Assembly (NCBI GenBank): GCA_016210705.1
Contig: JACQTR010000218.1
Location: 1 to 9,814 of the forward strand
DNA from: Chloroflexota bacterium
GTDB lineage: Bacteria; Chloroflexota; Dehalococcoidia; JACQTR01
DNA length: 9,814 nucleotides
Reading direction: 5' to 3'
Position numbers and translations under genes: made by a program. Of the stretch, positions 1 through 5,903 are shown one piece after another. How positions within the stretch are numbered: position 1 is the first letter of the stretch; every line of letters begins with the position of its first letter. The notes beneath the pieces are model-generated. The model saw nothing but the letters and a program-made list of their open reading frames with translations. It ran no database searches and was not told where the DNA came from.

Positions 1-1
1 C

Positions 2-925
2 ACTATAATAGGCCCAGACAGAAAATTTCTCAAAACCAATCGCGTCTTCCAAGACATGCTGGGCTATACCGAGGATGAACTTCAGGCCGTAGACTTTACC
101 AGCGTAACCCATCCTGATTACGCAGAATCTGGCCAGAGAATATTCGAACAATTGCGCCTAGGAACCCTTACCCACCACCGTAGAGAAAAGCGCTATATCC
201 GAAAAGACGGCTCCCTCACGTGGGCCGATATGGCGGCCTCCGCGGTGCGCGATTCCAACGGAAAGTTACAATACTGTATAGCCGTGGTCGCGGACATAGC
301 TGAACGCAAACGTGCGGAAGAGGAGCTCAAGCAAACTCTGGAGAACTTGCAAAGGGTCATGAACGGAATCACCAATGCCATGGGAGTTATAGTAGAAGCT
401 AGAGATCCTTACACCGCGGGACACCAAAGACGAGTGACCCAGCTAGCCTATGCTTTAGCCCAAGAGATAGGCCTTCCCCCAAAACAGCTAGAGGCGATTC
501 AGGTGGCTGGTATCTTGCATGACATCGGCAAGATATGCGTCCCAGCCGAGATTCTTAGCAAGCCGGGCAAAATTAGCGAACCGGAGTTCGCCCTTATTAA
601 GAACCACCCCCAAATGGGTTACGACATATTAAAGGGGATAGAATTTCCCGGGCCCGTTGCCCAAGCAGTTAAGCAGCACCATGAGAGGCTGGACGGCTCT
701 GGCTATCCCGACGGCCTTCGAGGCGAAGAGATCATCCTAGAGGCCAGGATTTTGGGGGTGTCTGATGTGGTTGAGGCCATGTCCTCTCACCGTCCCTACC
801 GACCTGCTTTGGGCGTGGCTAATGCATTAGAGGAGATCTCACAAAAAAGGGCTATCCTTTATGACCCAGGCGTGGTAGATGCCTGCTTGAGGCTCTTTAT
901 GGATAAAGGGTTCCAGTTTAACTAA
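2..925 (+). CDS. PAS-HD-GYP protein, probable c-di-GMP phosphodiesterase, 5' partial
   Basis: The reading frame is open from base 2 with no stop, and the codons before the ATG at 56 still read as PAS-domain sequence (TIIGPDRKFLKTNRVFQDML), so the gene begins outside the window. Counted from the codon at base 2, residues 1-100 are the end of a PAS domain with its PAC segment (YCIAVVADIAERK). A short linker helix follows, then an HD-GYP domain. The metal-binding HD pair lies in HDIGK (bases 518-532), and the second signature reads HHERLDGSGYP. HD-GYP proteins hydrolyse cyclic di-GMP to pGpG or GMP, and PAS domains usually sense small ligands, redox or light. The catalytic signature looks intact, so the protein is probably active. 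A 273-base gap separates it from gvpA. It is probably a separate transcription unit, although a c-di-GMP enzyme beside buoyancy genes could be functionally meaningful. Confidence 0.93.
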   Translation, partial: TIIGPDRKFLKTNRVFQDMLGYTEDELQAVDFTSVTHPDYAESGQRIFEQLRLGTLTHHRREKRYIRKDGSLTWADMAASAVRDSNGKLQYCIAVVADIAERKRAEEELKQTLENLQRVMNGITNAMGVIVEARDPYTAGHQRRVTQLAYALAQEIGLPPKQLEAIQVAGILHDIGKICVPAEILSKPGKISEPEFALIKNHPQMGYDILKGIEFPGPVAQAVKQHHERLDGSGYPDGLRGEEIILEARILGVSDVVEAMSSHRPYRPALGVANALEEISQKRAILYDPGVVDACLRLFMDKGFQFN

Positions 926-1133
926 GCTATAGGTAAAGTACGAATACTATAACCTCCTTCACCTTTTGCTTCCTCTCTATTACCTCCATAACCCGCGTCC
1001 CTAATTCCTCACCCCAATAGCCCATTCGGGCTAACCCGCAGTGGTGATTGTCAATCCCTGAGGCCATGGGTGTATCCTTAGGTACGCTGAGATTATCCTC
1101 AAGGACAAAACTCATGAATGTCAGCAGGGCAGT

Positions 1134-1165
1134 AGGGCAAGAAAGGGAGCCCTTCCCATTGCCCT
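1134..1165 (+). promoter_or_regulatory. Hairpin in the gvpA 5' leader
   Basis: AGGGCAA (1134-1140) is perfectly complementary to TTGCCCT (1159-1165). Inside it AAGG (1143-1146) can pair with CCTT (1151-1154) around a GAGC loop, giving a two-part stem with a small internal loop. It ends 20 bases before the ribosome binding site of gvpA and has no T-run after it. It may be a leader structure that stabilises the abundant gvpA message. That role is inference. Confidence 0.4.
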
Positions 1166-1185
1166 TGACATAGACCCAAAAAATT

Positions 1186-1194
1186 AGGAGGTGA
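1186..1194 (+). promoter_or_regulatory. Very strong ribosome binding site of gvpA
   Basis: AGGAGGTGA is a nine-base perfect match to the canonical anti-Shine-Dalgarno end of bacterial 16S rRNA, four bases before the ATG at 1199. It is the best such site in the window, which fits the need to make the shell protein in large excess over the other Gvp proteins. Confidence 0.8.
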
Positions 1195-1198
1195 CTGA

Positions 1199-1405
1199 AT
1201 GGCTGTTGAGAAAGCGATGGCATCGGCCAGTTTAGCTGAGGTAGTAGACCGTATCCTCGACAAAGGAGTGGTAATAGACGCCTGGGTGCGCGTCAGCCTC
1301 GTGGGCATCGAGATCCTGGCCATAGAGGCCAGGGTGGTAGTGGCTGGCGTGGATACCTTCCTAAAGTATGCTGAGGCCGTGGGGCTCACAGCGGCCGCAG
1401 CCTAG
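1199..1405 (+). CDS. gvpA: Major gas vesicle shell protein GvpA
   Basis: This 68-residue protein is a near-canonical GvpA, the small hydrophobic subunit that polymerises into the ribbed, gas-permeable, water-excluding vesicle wall. The hallmark stretch is present: SLAEVVDRILDKG at residues 11-23, then VVIDAWVRVSLVGIEIL, then AIEARVVVAGVDTFLKYAEAVGL. These correspond to the helix-strand-strand-helix fold of the family. From memory it resembles cyanobacterial GvpA (start MAVEK, end YAEAVGLT) more closely than the minor GvpJ/M/S paralogues do. The length matches the usual 65-75 residues. The ATG at 1199 is fixed by the perfect ribosome binding site just upstream. It is the first gene of the cluster and is followed by a structured 160-base spacer, an arrangement compatible with higher expression than the downstream genes. 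Confidence 0.98.
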   Translation: MAVEKAMASASLAEVVDRILDKGVVIDAWVRVSLVGIEILAIEARVVVAGVDTFLKYAEAVGLTAAAA

Positions 1406-1426
1406 ATCAATATCAAGAGCGCCTGG

Positions 1427-1552
1427 GGGTGGCCACGCCAAAGCCAGATACGCGCAATCGGGCTCCCTGGCCGGGCCAATTTGAGACGAATCGTCTTAAT
1501 GGTCTGGAAAAGCGCTGTCGGGACGTTCTAGGTGTGGTCACCCCAAAGGCAG
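1427..1552 (+). repeat. Imperfect direct repeat pair, 21 bases each
   Basis: Copies at 1427-1447 and 1532-1552 agree at 17 of 21 positions, and both contain TGG-(C/T)-CAC followed by CCAAAG. The first copy includes the 8-base palindrome GTGGCCAC. The second can form GGTG-TGGT-CACC. The offset of 105 bases is a multiple of three. They could be paired regulator-binding sites or the relic of a duplication. Confidence 0.4.
1481..1499 (+). promoter_or_regulatory. Intercistronic palindrome after gvpA
   Basis: Bases 1481-1499 read TTGAGACG-AAT-CGTCTTAA. As RNA this gives an 8-bp stem (one G-U pair) with a 3-base loop. No T-run follows, so it is not a standard terminator. A role in protecting or processing the gvpA message, or as an operator, is possible but inferred. 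Confidence 0.4.
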
Positions 1553-1565
1553 GAGGAGGAATAAG

Positions 1566-2231
1566 TTGCCAACCCGAGAAGAAATACAAAGTTTGGCCCA
1601 AGGGATCATTAGCTCCTATGAAAATAGGATCGGAGATATGAAGCAACTTCGAGAGACAGTTAAGCTTGGTTTGAAAGATTTTCAAAACTCTAGAGTAGCT
1701 ATTGGCAGGGAGCTCAGAGCCGAATTGACGAAAAATACTACTGACCTAAAGCAAGAGGTCAGTACCCAACTCAGCAGCTTCAACAATGCTCATGCTGCCA
1801 TGAGCAAAGAAATGAAGGCAGAGTTGGCCAAAGGGGTTGCCGACCTCCATCGTGATGTGATGGCGATACTTAAAGGCTTTGACACAGAGCTTAGAGAAAC
1901 GGGTACTGAGCTGGCCGAGGGCCGACAGGCGTGGCGGGAACTGGCAGCCACCATGCATGCCAAACGAGGGAGGCCAATAATAGAGGCTAAGCCACCGACA
2001 GCAGCGCCACCTGTGATTGAGGCCTTGGGCGAAGAGATGAATGTTAGCCCAGAAATCACCGCCCTCCAAAATCGGGTCTTTGTCTACTTGGCCCATCACC
2101 CCGAAGGCACCAGAATGGCCGAGCTAGAGCAAGAATTTGGGCTGGCTCGTATCCAAATGGCGAGACTGATCAGGAACCTGATAGACGAAAACAAGATCGA
2201 AAAACGGGATTTTCTCTATTTCCCTATTTAA
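1566..2231 (+). CDS. GvpC-like 33-residue-repeat protein with C-terminal winged helix
   Basis: The product has 221 residues. The TTG start at 1566 is chosen because AGGAGGAGGA (1551-1560) sits five bases upstream; the next ATG (1638) would remove the first 24 residues. Residues 3-130 are helical and repeat every 33 residues exactly. Phe39/Phe72/Phe105, Leu36/69/102, Glu49/82/115, Leu28/61/94 and Val32/65/98 are all in register, and the pair RELRAEL / KEMKAEL is especially clear. A 33-residue repeat is the hallmark of cyanobacterial GvpC, which binds and stiffens the outside of the GvpA shell, and the position next to gvpA fits. Residues 133-137 read KRGRP, like an AT-hook core. After a Pro/Ala linker, residues 163-221 look like a winged helix-turn-helix, which normal GvpC lacks. 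Alternative: a coiled-coil DNA-binding regulator of the cluster. The assignment to GvpC is inference from periodicity and context. Confidence 0.7.
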   Translation: MPTREEIQSLAQGIISSYENRIGDMKQLRETVKLGLKDFQNSRVAIGRELRAELTKNTTDLKQEVSTQLSSFNNAHAAMSKEMKAELAKGVADLHRDVMAILKGFDTELRETGTELAEGRQAWRELAATMHAKRGRPIIEAKPPTAAPPVIEALGEEMNVSPEITALQNRVFVYLAHHPEGTRMAELEQEFGLARIQMARLIRNLIDENKIEKRDFLYFPI

Positions 2232-2333
2232 AGCGATAGGGTCTAGGGCAGCTACGCGGCACCGCGTCTGGGAGACAAATTTCATCAAATCTTTTTTATT
2301 GAAACCTCAGGCGGTAGAAATAGAAGGAGTTAC
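2232..2333 (+). other. Spacer before gvpN with short palindrome
   Basis: This 102-base gap contains the perfect palindrome ACGCGG-CA-CCGCGT (2254-2267), whose two-base centre is too tight for a good RNA hairpin but suits a dimeric DNA-binding protein. A T-run (2292-2297) follows at a distance of 24 bases, too far for a normal terminator. I see no convincing promoter. The ribosome binding site of gvpN (AAGGAG near 2324-2329) closes the gap. Confidence 0.4.
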
Positions 2334-3263
2334 ATGGTGGTGAGTCATACAGCGATAGAAACGGAAGATACCTTATTGGAGCCTCACCCTCTGCCCAATT
2401 TTGTAGAAACCCCCTTCGTCAAGGGAATCGTAGACCGGGCGCTAACTTATATGTTAGCTGGCTTTCCCATCCACTTCAGGGGAGCCTCAGGGACAGGAAA
2501 AACAACCCTTGCCCTCCACGTGGCCAGCAAGCTTGGCCGCCCCGTGGTGATGATACACGGAGACGAAGAATTTAGCACCTCTGACCTAGTAGGTGGGGAA
2601 TACGGCTATAGGATGAGAAAGGTGATAGATAACTTCATCCACTCAGTTCTCAAGACCGAGGAAGATATAAGCCGCAGGTGGGTGGATAATCGACTAACTG
2701 TAGCCTGTAAATATGGTTTTACTCTGGTCTACGACGAGTTCACTCGCTCCCGCCCTGAAGCCAACAATGTCCTCCTCTCCGTACTCCAAGAGAATCTGCT
2801 AGACCTACCCGCAGCTAGGGAGGGAGAGGGGTATCTTAAGGTACATCCCAACTTCACCGCCATTTTCACTAGCAACCCAGAGGAATACGCCGGCGTCTTT
2901 CGCAGCCAGGATGCCCTACGCGACCGCATGGTTACTTTAGACCTAGAGCATTTCGACGAGGAAACCGAAGTGGCCATAACAGAGGCAAAGTCAGGGCTGG
3001 AACGAAGCGATGCCGAGAAAATTGTGCGCATTGTTCGCGGCTTAAGAGAATCGGCAGTTTGCGAGTTTGCCCCCACTATCCGAAGCTGCCTAATGGTGGC
3101 TAAAGCTCTTAAGGTACAAAATGGTTGGGTGGAATCCAATAACGGCTTATTTAGACAACTATGCTACGACATATTGGCTTCGGGATCCACTAGGGTGGGC
3201 AGCATCGCCCAGACCACCAGGGTGAAAGAGATGCTGGATCGGTTTATCCTCGAATATTGCTGA
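2334..3263 (+). CDS. gvpN: Gas vesicle AAA+ ATPase GvpN
   Basis: GvpN is a MoxR-type AAA+ ATPase required for full growth of gas vesicles; it is thought to remodel assembly intermediates using ATP. The 309-residue protein has a Walker A motif GASGTGKT at residues 50-57, a Walker B LVYDE at 131-135, a sensor-1 region FTAIFTSNP ending near residue 182, and arginines at 196 and 198 suitable as an arginine finger. The N-terminal block (LPNFVETPFVKGIVDRALTY) and ELL-type central segment are typical of GvpN rather than of general MoxR proteins. The ATG at 2334 has AAGGAG a few bases upstream. The TGA stop overlaps the ribosome binding site of the next small gene, implying translational coupling. 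Confidence 0.96.
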   Translation: MVVSHTAIETEDTLLEPHPLPNFVETPFVKGIVDRALTYMLAGFPIHFRGASGTGKTTLALHVASKLGRPVVMIHGDEEFSTSDLVGGEYGYRMRKVIDNFIHSVLKTEEDISRRWVDNRLTVACKYGFTLVYDEFTRSRPEANNVLLSVLQENLLDLPAAREGEGYLKVHPNFTAIFTSNPEEYAGVFRSQDALRDRMVTLDLEHFDEETEVAITEAKSGLERSDAEKIVRIVRGLRESAVCEFAPTIRSCLMVAKALKVQNGWVESNNGLFRQLCYDILASGSTRVGSIAQTTRVKEMLDRFILEYC

Positions 3264-3276
3264 GGAGGGCTCCCCA

Positions 3277-3453
3277 ATGCGACAGGAATTAAGGCCAAAA
3301 GAACAAAAGTGCCAAAGATGTGGCAAGAACTTCCCCAACTTTATGCGGCTTCAACACCATTTAGCCGCCGAACATGTCCCCTACACCCTGAAGGACATAT
3401 GCACCATGCGCGATGTTCCTCACAGCAATTTTTTGCAGCGCCCTCGATCCTAG
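3277..3453 (+). CDS. Small classical C2H2 zinc finger protein
   Basis: This 58-codon gene starts at ATG 3277, eight bases after GAGGAGG, which itself overlaps the gvpN stop. The protein begins MRQELRPKEQKCQRCGKNF. It contains a complete C2H2 zinc finger: Cys12-x2-Cys15-x3-Phe19-x5-Leu25-x2-His28-x4-His33, including both hydrophobic core positions of the eukaryotic-type consensus. Residues 34-58 have no clear structure. The spacing to both neighbours is short (13 and 8 bases), so it is very likely part of the gvp operon. The finger could bind DNA or RNA, or act as a zinc-stabilised protein-protein module in assembly. I do not recognise it as a named Gvp protein. Confidence 0.82.
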   Translation: MRQELRPKEQKCQRCGKNFPNFMRLQHHLAAEHVPYTLKDICTMRDVPHSNFLQRPRS

Positions 3454-3461
3454 GGTAAACG

Positions 3462-3818
3462 GTGATAGCCATGAAGGATGTTACCGAAATCAAGAGCTTA
3501 AGCGATATAAGAACAGCCGCCAGCCATCACATTGCCTCTAAACCACCTTTAAAAGGAAGTACTCATCTTGACCTGTATTTACTTGACAAAGAAAAACAGA
3601 GGCTGGAGAAAGAACGGTCGCGCCTGGAACAGAGACAGAGACGAATCCAAGAACGCCTAACAGAAATTCACCAAGCCATGGATAAACTGGATGAAGCAGC
3701 TCAACAAGAGAAGAGTGCCCGGCGGAGCGTCCCAGCGAAGTCTCCAATAGGTCAAGAAGAAGCATCGAGGAAACGCCACCAGGGATGTCGTTGGAGAAAG
3801 GTGGCTATTAGCTACTGA
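3462..3818 (+). CDS. Small coiled-coil protein of the gas vesicle cluster, unknown function
   Basis: The product has 118 residues from GTG 3462, or 115 from the in-frame ATG at 3471; neither has a good ribosome binding site, and AGGGT before 3462 is weak. Residues 38-80 are strongly charged and heptad-like (LYLLDKEKQRLEKERSRLEQ, then RLTEIHQAMDKLDE), a clear coiled coil. The tail from residue 81 is basic, low in hydrophobic residues and without known domain. I have no named family for it. The position between the zinc finger gene and gvpF/L and the lack of any transmembrane or signal segment suggest a cytoplasmic accessory or scaffold role in vesicle assembly. The function is not established from sequence. 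Confidence 0.75.
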   Translation: MIAMKDVTEIKSLSDIRTAASHHIASKPPLKGSTHLDLYLLDKEKQRLEKERSRLEQRQRRIQERLTEIHQAMDKLDEAAQQEKSARRSVPAKSPIGQEEASRKRHQGCRWRKVAISY

Positions 3819-3876
3819 GCCACTTCTATAAATAAGCAAAGGTGGCCCCAGATAATGAGAAAGAACAAGGAGAGGG

Positions 3877-4101
3877 ATGAAAATAACGCCGAAATGCGAA
3901 CAGTTGGTGCTTTTACTTCATCAGCCTCGACAGAGACAGGGGCGAGATTTGATCAGAAGGGTGGCCATCGGCAACTTTGTCAAGCGTCTCATGGCCGCCG
4001 AACGGGCCAGGTTCACAGACGGGAAGGCTATCGACCATAATATTGAGTCGTTTGTTCGGAGCAGAAGGCTATGGAGAACAAGTACATCTACGGAATTATA
4101 G
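3877..4101 (+). CDS. Small basic protein, unknown, overlapping the next gene
   Basis: The predicted protein has 74 residues. AAGGAG at 3867-3872 lies four bases before ATG 3877. Residues 8-40 (EQLVLLLHQPRQRQGRDLIR onward to NFVKRLMAAE) look helical and amphipathic, and the product is rich in Arg/Lys. The last 31 bases overlap the start of the following gvpF/L gene in another frame, so the C-terminal tail is constrained by that gene. A competing frame (3855-4040) looks like non-coding translation. I do not recognise a family. Either a true small accessory protein or a chance ORF in a 250-base spacer is possible; the good ribosome binding site and overlap favour a real gene modestly. Confidence 0.5.
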   Translation: MKITPKCEQLVLLLHQPRQRQGRDLIRRVAIGNFVKRLMAAERARFTDGKAIDHNIESFVRSRRLWRTSTSTEL

Positions 4102-5129
4102 ATGGTGCTCGTCAGATTGATTTTGCCATTACCGGATTAGGCGACCACGGCCCGGTACATGTCATCGCTAATCACGGCCTTGGCTGCATGTTGAGCGATT
4201 TTCCTGACGAAGAATTCGCTGCTATGACAAAAGAAGAGCTTGTCCGGCACCTTCTGGTTCATCAGATGGTTGTAGAACATGCCATGAGAAATGGAGCGGT
4301 TCTGCCGGCAAAGTTCGGCACCATCCTTGGCACCTCCCAAGAGGTGCACGACCTCCTTTCCCAGGGCCATTCGCAGTTTATTAACGCCTTGTCCTGGGCC
4401 GAGGACAAGGTAGAAGTAGAGGTGGCAGCTACCTGGGACAAGGAACTGGTATTGCGAGAGATCAGCACCGAGCCAAAGATCGCCCAGGCTAGGGAGGATA
4501 TGGCTAATCAGTATAAGCATGGGGAGCCTTCCTTGGAGGAGCGCGTCCACTTGGGACAGATGGTGAAGGCCTCCTTAGACCGGCGCCGGGCCAGCTATCG
4601 GGAGTGGATGGTAAACTTCCTCAAGCCCGCAACCATGGATGTTCAGCCTAACCATTGCCTTAGCGACGAGTTGGTGATGAATGTAGCCTTCCTGGTACAG
4701 AAGACGAGACTAGAGGGATTTGATAGGCGCGTGAAAGAGTTAAATGACCTTTTTCAGAACCAGATTAACTTCCGCATCATCGGTCCGTTGCCCCCTTATT
4801 CCTTTGCCACCGTAGAGGTGACTAGGTTGAGTCAGGAGCGGATAGAGGAGGCCAAACAGCTCCTTAACCTAGGCGAGGTTCTATCCGAGTACGAGGTCAG
4901 AAAGGCATACCGCCACCTAGCCGCCGAAAACCACCCTGATCGCAAGCCTGGAGACGAGCTAGCGAAAATACAGTTCGCCAAACTTCGTCGGGCGTCGGAC
5001 TTGCTTATCGCCTGCTGTGCCAACTTAGAAGGCAGTTGGTTGATCAACATAAGACGCCAAAAAACTGACGAGATCCAAAATTTGTACAGCGCAGAGTTCG
5101 AATATGCGCTGCCAAAAGGAAGTGGCTGA
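4071..5129 (+). CDS. GvpF/L family protein fused to a C-terminal J-domain
   Basis: The 352-residue protein combines two domains. Residues 3-252 are a GvpF/L assembly protein: MENKYIYGIIDG start, LPAKFGTIL near 78-86, the conserved helix ERVHLGQMVKASLDRR near 157-172, and the end motif GPLPPYSFATVEV at 238-250. GvpF/L proteins bind GvpA and are thought to keep it soluble and deliver it to the growing vesicle. Residues about 259-315 form a J-domain: helix EAKQLLNLGEV, helix II VRKAYRHLAAEN, the invariant HPD at 288-290, then helix III with FAKLRRASDLL. HPD is the motif by which J-proteins stimulate Hsp70 ATP hydrolysis. GvpF/L proteins normally end near 230-280 residues, so the extra 100 residues are an addition. 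A DnaK gene lies at 8906 in the same gene run. The stop overlaps the next gvpF/L gene by 26 bases. Confidence 0.93.
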   Translation: MENKYIYGIIDGARQIDFAITGLGDHGPVHVIANHGLGCMLSDFPDEEFAAMTKEELVRHLLVHQMVVEHAMRNGAVLPAKFGTILGTSQEVHDLLSQGHSQFINALSWAEDKVEVEVAATWDKELVLREISTEPKIAQAREDMANQYKHGEPSLEERVHLGQMVKASLDRRRASYREWMVNFLKPATMDVQPNHCLSDELVMNVAFLVQKTRLEGFDRRVKELNDLFQNQINFRIIGPLPPYSFATVEVTRLSQERIEEAKQLLNLGEVLSEYEVRKAYRHLAAENHPDRKPGDELAKIQFAKLRRASDLLIACCANLEGSWLINIRRQKTDEIQNLYSAEFEYALPKGSG

Positions 5130-5889
5130 ACTGGGGAAATACCTTTATTGCATCATCCGTTGCCAGCAAGATCGCACCTTTAATGAAGCAGGGATAAACG
5201 ATAACGGTGGCTCAATTTATACCATATCCTATCGAGGTCTTGCCGCCGTTGTCAGCGATACCCCAGTGAAGCGATATGAAAGCACCCGCCAAAACATGAT
5301 GGCCCATGAAAGAGTCCTGGAGAGGGTAATGAAGGAATTTACTATCCTTCCTGTAAGGTTCGGAACCGTAGCCGATTCTGCCTCTCTCACTCAAGATATC
5401 CATAGACTACTGGAAAACCGCTCTGAGGAGCTACACCAGCTACTAGAGAGCGTGGATGGCAAGGTGGAGTTGGGCCTCAAAGCCTTCTGGCGCAATGAAA
5501 AGGCCATCTTTGAGGAGATCATCGCCGAAAACGCCACTATCAAAAGGCTTCGCGATTCCCTCTCCGGCAAGACGCCTGAGGCCACCCACTTTGACCGGAT
5601 ACGCCTAGGGGAGATGGTGAAAAAGGCACTGAATGACAAACGGGCCAAAGAAGCCACCAAAATATTGCTTCTCCTCCGCCCGATTGCCCACAACGTCCGA
5701 GAAAACCAGGTAGTGGTTGACAGTATGGTGGTGAACGCCGCCTTCCTGATCGGAAAAAACAGAGAGGCGGAATTCGACCAAGCGGTGAGCAATATGAATG
5801 AGGCACTTGGTGAACGAATAGCTATCAAATATACGGGGCCCGCCCCTCCCTACAATTTCGTAAATATCGTGGTGAACTGGCAAAGCTAA
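5104..5889 (+). CDS. Gas vesicle assembly protein GvpF/L
   Basis: This 261-residue protein is a standard GvpF/L: GKYLYCIIRC at 11-20, HERVLERV at 68-75, ILPVRFGTVAD at 81-91, KVELGLKAFW, the helix RIRLGEMVKKAL and the C-terminal GPAPPYNFVNIVV. GvpF is reported at the gas-facing side of vesicles and interacts with GvpA during nucleation. The ATG at 5104 overlaps the preceding gene by 26 bases. An in-frame GTG at 5122 could be the real start and would remove only six residues; neither has a strong ribosome binding site, so translational coupling to the upstream gene is likely. F and L subtypes cannot be separated reliably by reading alone. Confidence 0.96.
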   Translation: MRCQKEVAELGKYLYCIIRCQQDRTFNEAGINDNGGSIYTISYRGLAAVVSDTPVKRYESTRQNMMAHERVLERVMKEFTILPVRFGTVADSASLTQDIHRLLENRSEELHQLLESVDGKVELGLKAFWRNEKAIFEEIIAENATIKRLRDSLSGKTPEATHFDRIRLGEMVKKALNDKRAKEATKILLLLRPIAHNVRENQVVVDSMVVNAAFLIGKNREAEFDQAVSNMNEALGERIAIKYTGPAPPYNFVNIVVNWQS

Positions 5890-5903
5890 GGTGGAGGAAA
5901 AAC

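Larger units (their letters stand above)
926..1198 (+). other. Intergenic region and gvpA leader
   Basis: This 273-base stretch separates the HD-GYP gene from gvpA and has no convincing gene on either strand. It contains a weak hairpin just after the HD-GYP stop (AGGT 931-934 with ACCT 952-955, inner stem AGTA/TACT, loop CGAA). It also has a perfect 6-bp hairpin (TAGCCC 1018-1023, loop ATTC, GGGCTA 1028-1033) and a larger hairpin at 1134-1165. None is followed by a clear T-run, so I do not call a terminator. A TTGACA box at 1165-1170 has no acceptable -10 box 16-18 bases downstream. The gvpA promoter should lie here but I cannot place it. Confidence 0.6.
1406..1565 (+). other. gvpA to gvpC-like spacer with palindromes and a direct repeat
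   Basis: This 160-base spacer is unusually rich in symmetry. It holds an 11-base palindrome TGGCC-G-GGCCA (1468-1478), a longer near-perfect palindrome at 1481-1499, and two 21-base imperfect direct repeats (1427-1447 and 1532-1552, 17 of 21 bases equal, 105 bases apart). It ends in the purine-rich ribosome binding site AGGAGGAGGA (1551-1560) of the next gene. I see no promoter or terminator that meets normal criteria. Confidence 0.5.

Noticed and set aside
1018..1033. Terminator of the HD-GYP gene
   Set aside because: The stem is perfect but only six pairs, and no T-run follows on either strand.
1165..1193. Sigma-70 promoter with TTGACA at 1165
   Set aside because: There is no acceptable -10 element at 16-18 bases; that position is the ribosome binding site of gvpA.
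927..1223. A 98-codon ORF on the - strand across the gvpA leader
   Set aside because: It starts inside gvpA on the opposite strand with no family resemblance. Its composition fits chance reading of an intergenic region.
1429..1641. A 70-codon GTG-started ORF in the spacer after gvpA
   Set aside because: It has no ribosome binding site and overlaps the well-supported gvpC-like start. It is reported only as a possible decayed repeat.
3855..4040. A 61-codon ORF in another frame before the J-domain fusion gene
   Set aside because: The product lacks hydrophobic patterning, and the overlapping frame at 3877 has a better ribosome binding site and more protein-like sequence.
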